A DNA stretch of 5,579 nucleotides from NCBI GenBank assembly GCA_026419655.1, contig JANZZA010000410.1, positions 1 through 5,579 of the forward strand, given 5' to 3'. The translations under genes were made by a program, and so were the position numbers. The notes under the pieces are model-generated. The model had not been told where the DNA came from and did no database searches. It was given only the letters and a program-made list of their open reading frames with translations. This document shows positions 4,817 through 5,579 of this stretch, in pieces. Source of the stretch: Armatimonadota bacterium (GTDB lineage: Bacteria; Armatimonadota; Zipacnadia; Zipacnadales; FEN-943). Position 1 is the stretch's first letter, and each line of letters starts with the position of its first letter.

Positions 4817-5579
4817 GTGAAGCGTGCGAGGACGATGTGGATTTTGCTGGGGGTTTGCCTTGCCGCGGCGTGTTTTGGAGCAATGGCTGTGGTGTGGCCG
4901 GGGCCGGCTTATAACACAAAGCACGTTTTTATTGTTGTTATGGACGGTGTACGGTGGCAGGATACCTTCGGCGATCCAAGCCACCAGTTCATTCCGCGCC
5001 TGTGGAACGACCTGCGGCCCCAGGGGTGCCTGTTCACCAACTTCTACAATAACGGCATCACGGTGACGCGCCAAGGCCACAGCACCCTCATCTCGGGCAC
5101 CTGGCAGCGGTGTGCTAACGGCGGCGCCCGCCTGACTATGCCTACGCTTTTCGACTACTACCGCGACGAGACAGGCGCACCGGCGGAAAGGTGCTGGGCC
5201 ATTTTCGGCAAGGGGGCTTATGCCTTTGCTCCGTACAGCTCTTTTCCGACCTATGCCGACAGATTTGCGCCGAGATTCGTCTCCGGCAGCAGGGCCACTG
5301 CGTGGAACGAAAACGATGCGCAGGGCGACCGGGGCGTACTTGAAAAAGTCCTGGAAGTGATGAAAACCGACCGGCCTGACCTGGTCTTCGTCAATTTCGG
5401 CTACACGGACCACGCCGCCCATCGCGCCAAGGACATAGCCGAGTATCAGGCTGCCATAAAGAATTGCGACCAGCTTTTTGGCGAGCTATGGGAGGCCATT
5501 CAGGCAGACCCTTACTATCGCGACACGACTACGGTTTTTTTCACCAACGACCATGGCCGGCACACCAGCGATTTCCACG
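4817..5579 (+). CDS. Exported alkaline-phosphatase-superfamily metallohydrolase (phosphatase, phosphodiesterase or sulfatase-like), 3' part missing
   Basis: The visible part is 254 codons, open to the window edge. A basic KRAR is followed by WILLGVCLAAACFGAMAVVW, a signal peptide or N-terminal anchor, so the enzyme acts outside the cytoplasmic membrane. The mature part starts with KHVFIVVMDGVRW at 35-47, where D43 is the first metal ligand. TVTRQGHSTLISGTW at 82-96 is the nucleophile region; T84 is the likely phosphorylated or substrate-attacking residue, and the GHSTLISG tail matches nucleotide pyrophosphatase- and sulfatase-like members. LVFVNFGYTDHAAHR at 189-203 supplies D198 and H202, and FFTNDHGRH at 241-249 supplies D245 and H246. 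The last metal histidine is expected just past the window edge. The fold binds two metals and hydrolyses phosphate or sulfate esters. A threonine rather than cysteine or serine at the nucleophile suggests phosphatase or phosphodiesterase rather than classical sulfatase, but the substrate is open. Confidence 0.88.
   Translation, partial: MKRARTMWILLGVCLAAACFGAMAVVWPGPAYNTKHVFIVVMDGVRWQDTFGDPSHQFIPRLWNDLRPQGCLFTNFYNNGITVTRQGHSTLISGTWQRCANGGARLTMPTLFDYYRDETGAPAERCWAIFGKGAYAFAPYSSFPTYADRFAPRFVSGSRATAWNENDAQGDRGVLEKVLEVMKTDRPDLVFVNFGYTDHAAHRAKDIAEYQAAIKNCDQLFGELWEAIQADPYYRDTTTVFFTNDHGRHTSDFH

Noticed and set aside
4811..5422. 203-codon minus-strand frame opposite the phosphatase-superfamily gene
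   Set aside because: The plus strand carries all expected metal-ligand motifs in order; the minus frame shows no family signal.

Overview
The window looks like chromosomal DNA of a GC-rich environmental bacterium, most probably of the Armatimonadota or a similar lineage rich in secreted glycan enzymes (inference). The main pointer is the minus-strand pilin-like protein at the left edge. It has an FTLIELLVVIAIISILA start followed by an LFPVFSRAREQARKAN / CLSNLRQIG / MYAQDYDD block, a signature I associate with the very large pseudopilin families of Armatimonadota and, less exactly, Planctomycetota. Well-formed Shine-Dalgarno sites precede all five genes.

Layout. Positions 1-1503 are read on the minus strand: a secreted protein with two STN-like modules (541-1503), then, 85 bp downstream on that strand, the pilin-like protein (455 to beyond the left edge). 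From 1645 onward everything is on the plus strand: a cytoplasmic NodB-fold polysaccharide-deacetylase-like protein (1645-2478), a secreted GH29 alpha-L-fucosidase with a C-terminal beta-sandwich module (2739-4409), and the first 254 codons of an exported alkaline-phosphatase-superfamily hydrolase (4817 to beyond the right edge). The two gene blocks diverge from a 141-bp spacer.

The plus-strand spacers are not empty. A GC-rich palindromic repeat of about 62-70 bp occurs three times: once between the deacetylase and the fucosidase, and twice between the fucosidase and the phosphatase-like gene. The first two copies match at 58 of 62 positions. The second is extended by a perfect 14-bp inverted repeat and near-matching outer arms, so it resembles a small non-autonomous (MITE-like) or REP-like element. 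The third is eroded. The repeats are open in several frames and create false ORFs and false N-terminal extensions, which I have removed by choosing starts with Shine-Dalgarno sites and signal peptides.

How the genes fit together: fucosidase, deacetylase-like enzyme and phosphatase/sulfatase-fold hydrolase would suit the stepwise breakdown of decorated, fucose-containing polysaccharides. The wide gaps (260 and 407 bp) argue against a tight operon, and no transporter or regulator is present, so a shared pathway is only a suggestion. The STN-containing protein and the pilin-like protein may form a separate surface or secretion-related pair. I found no RNA gene, CRISPR array, transposase or convincing promoter.
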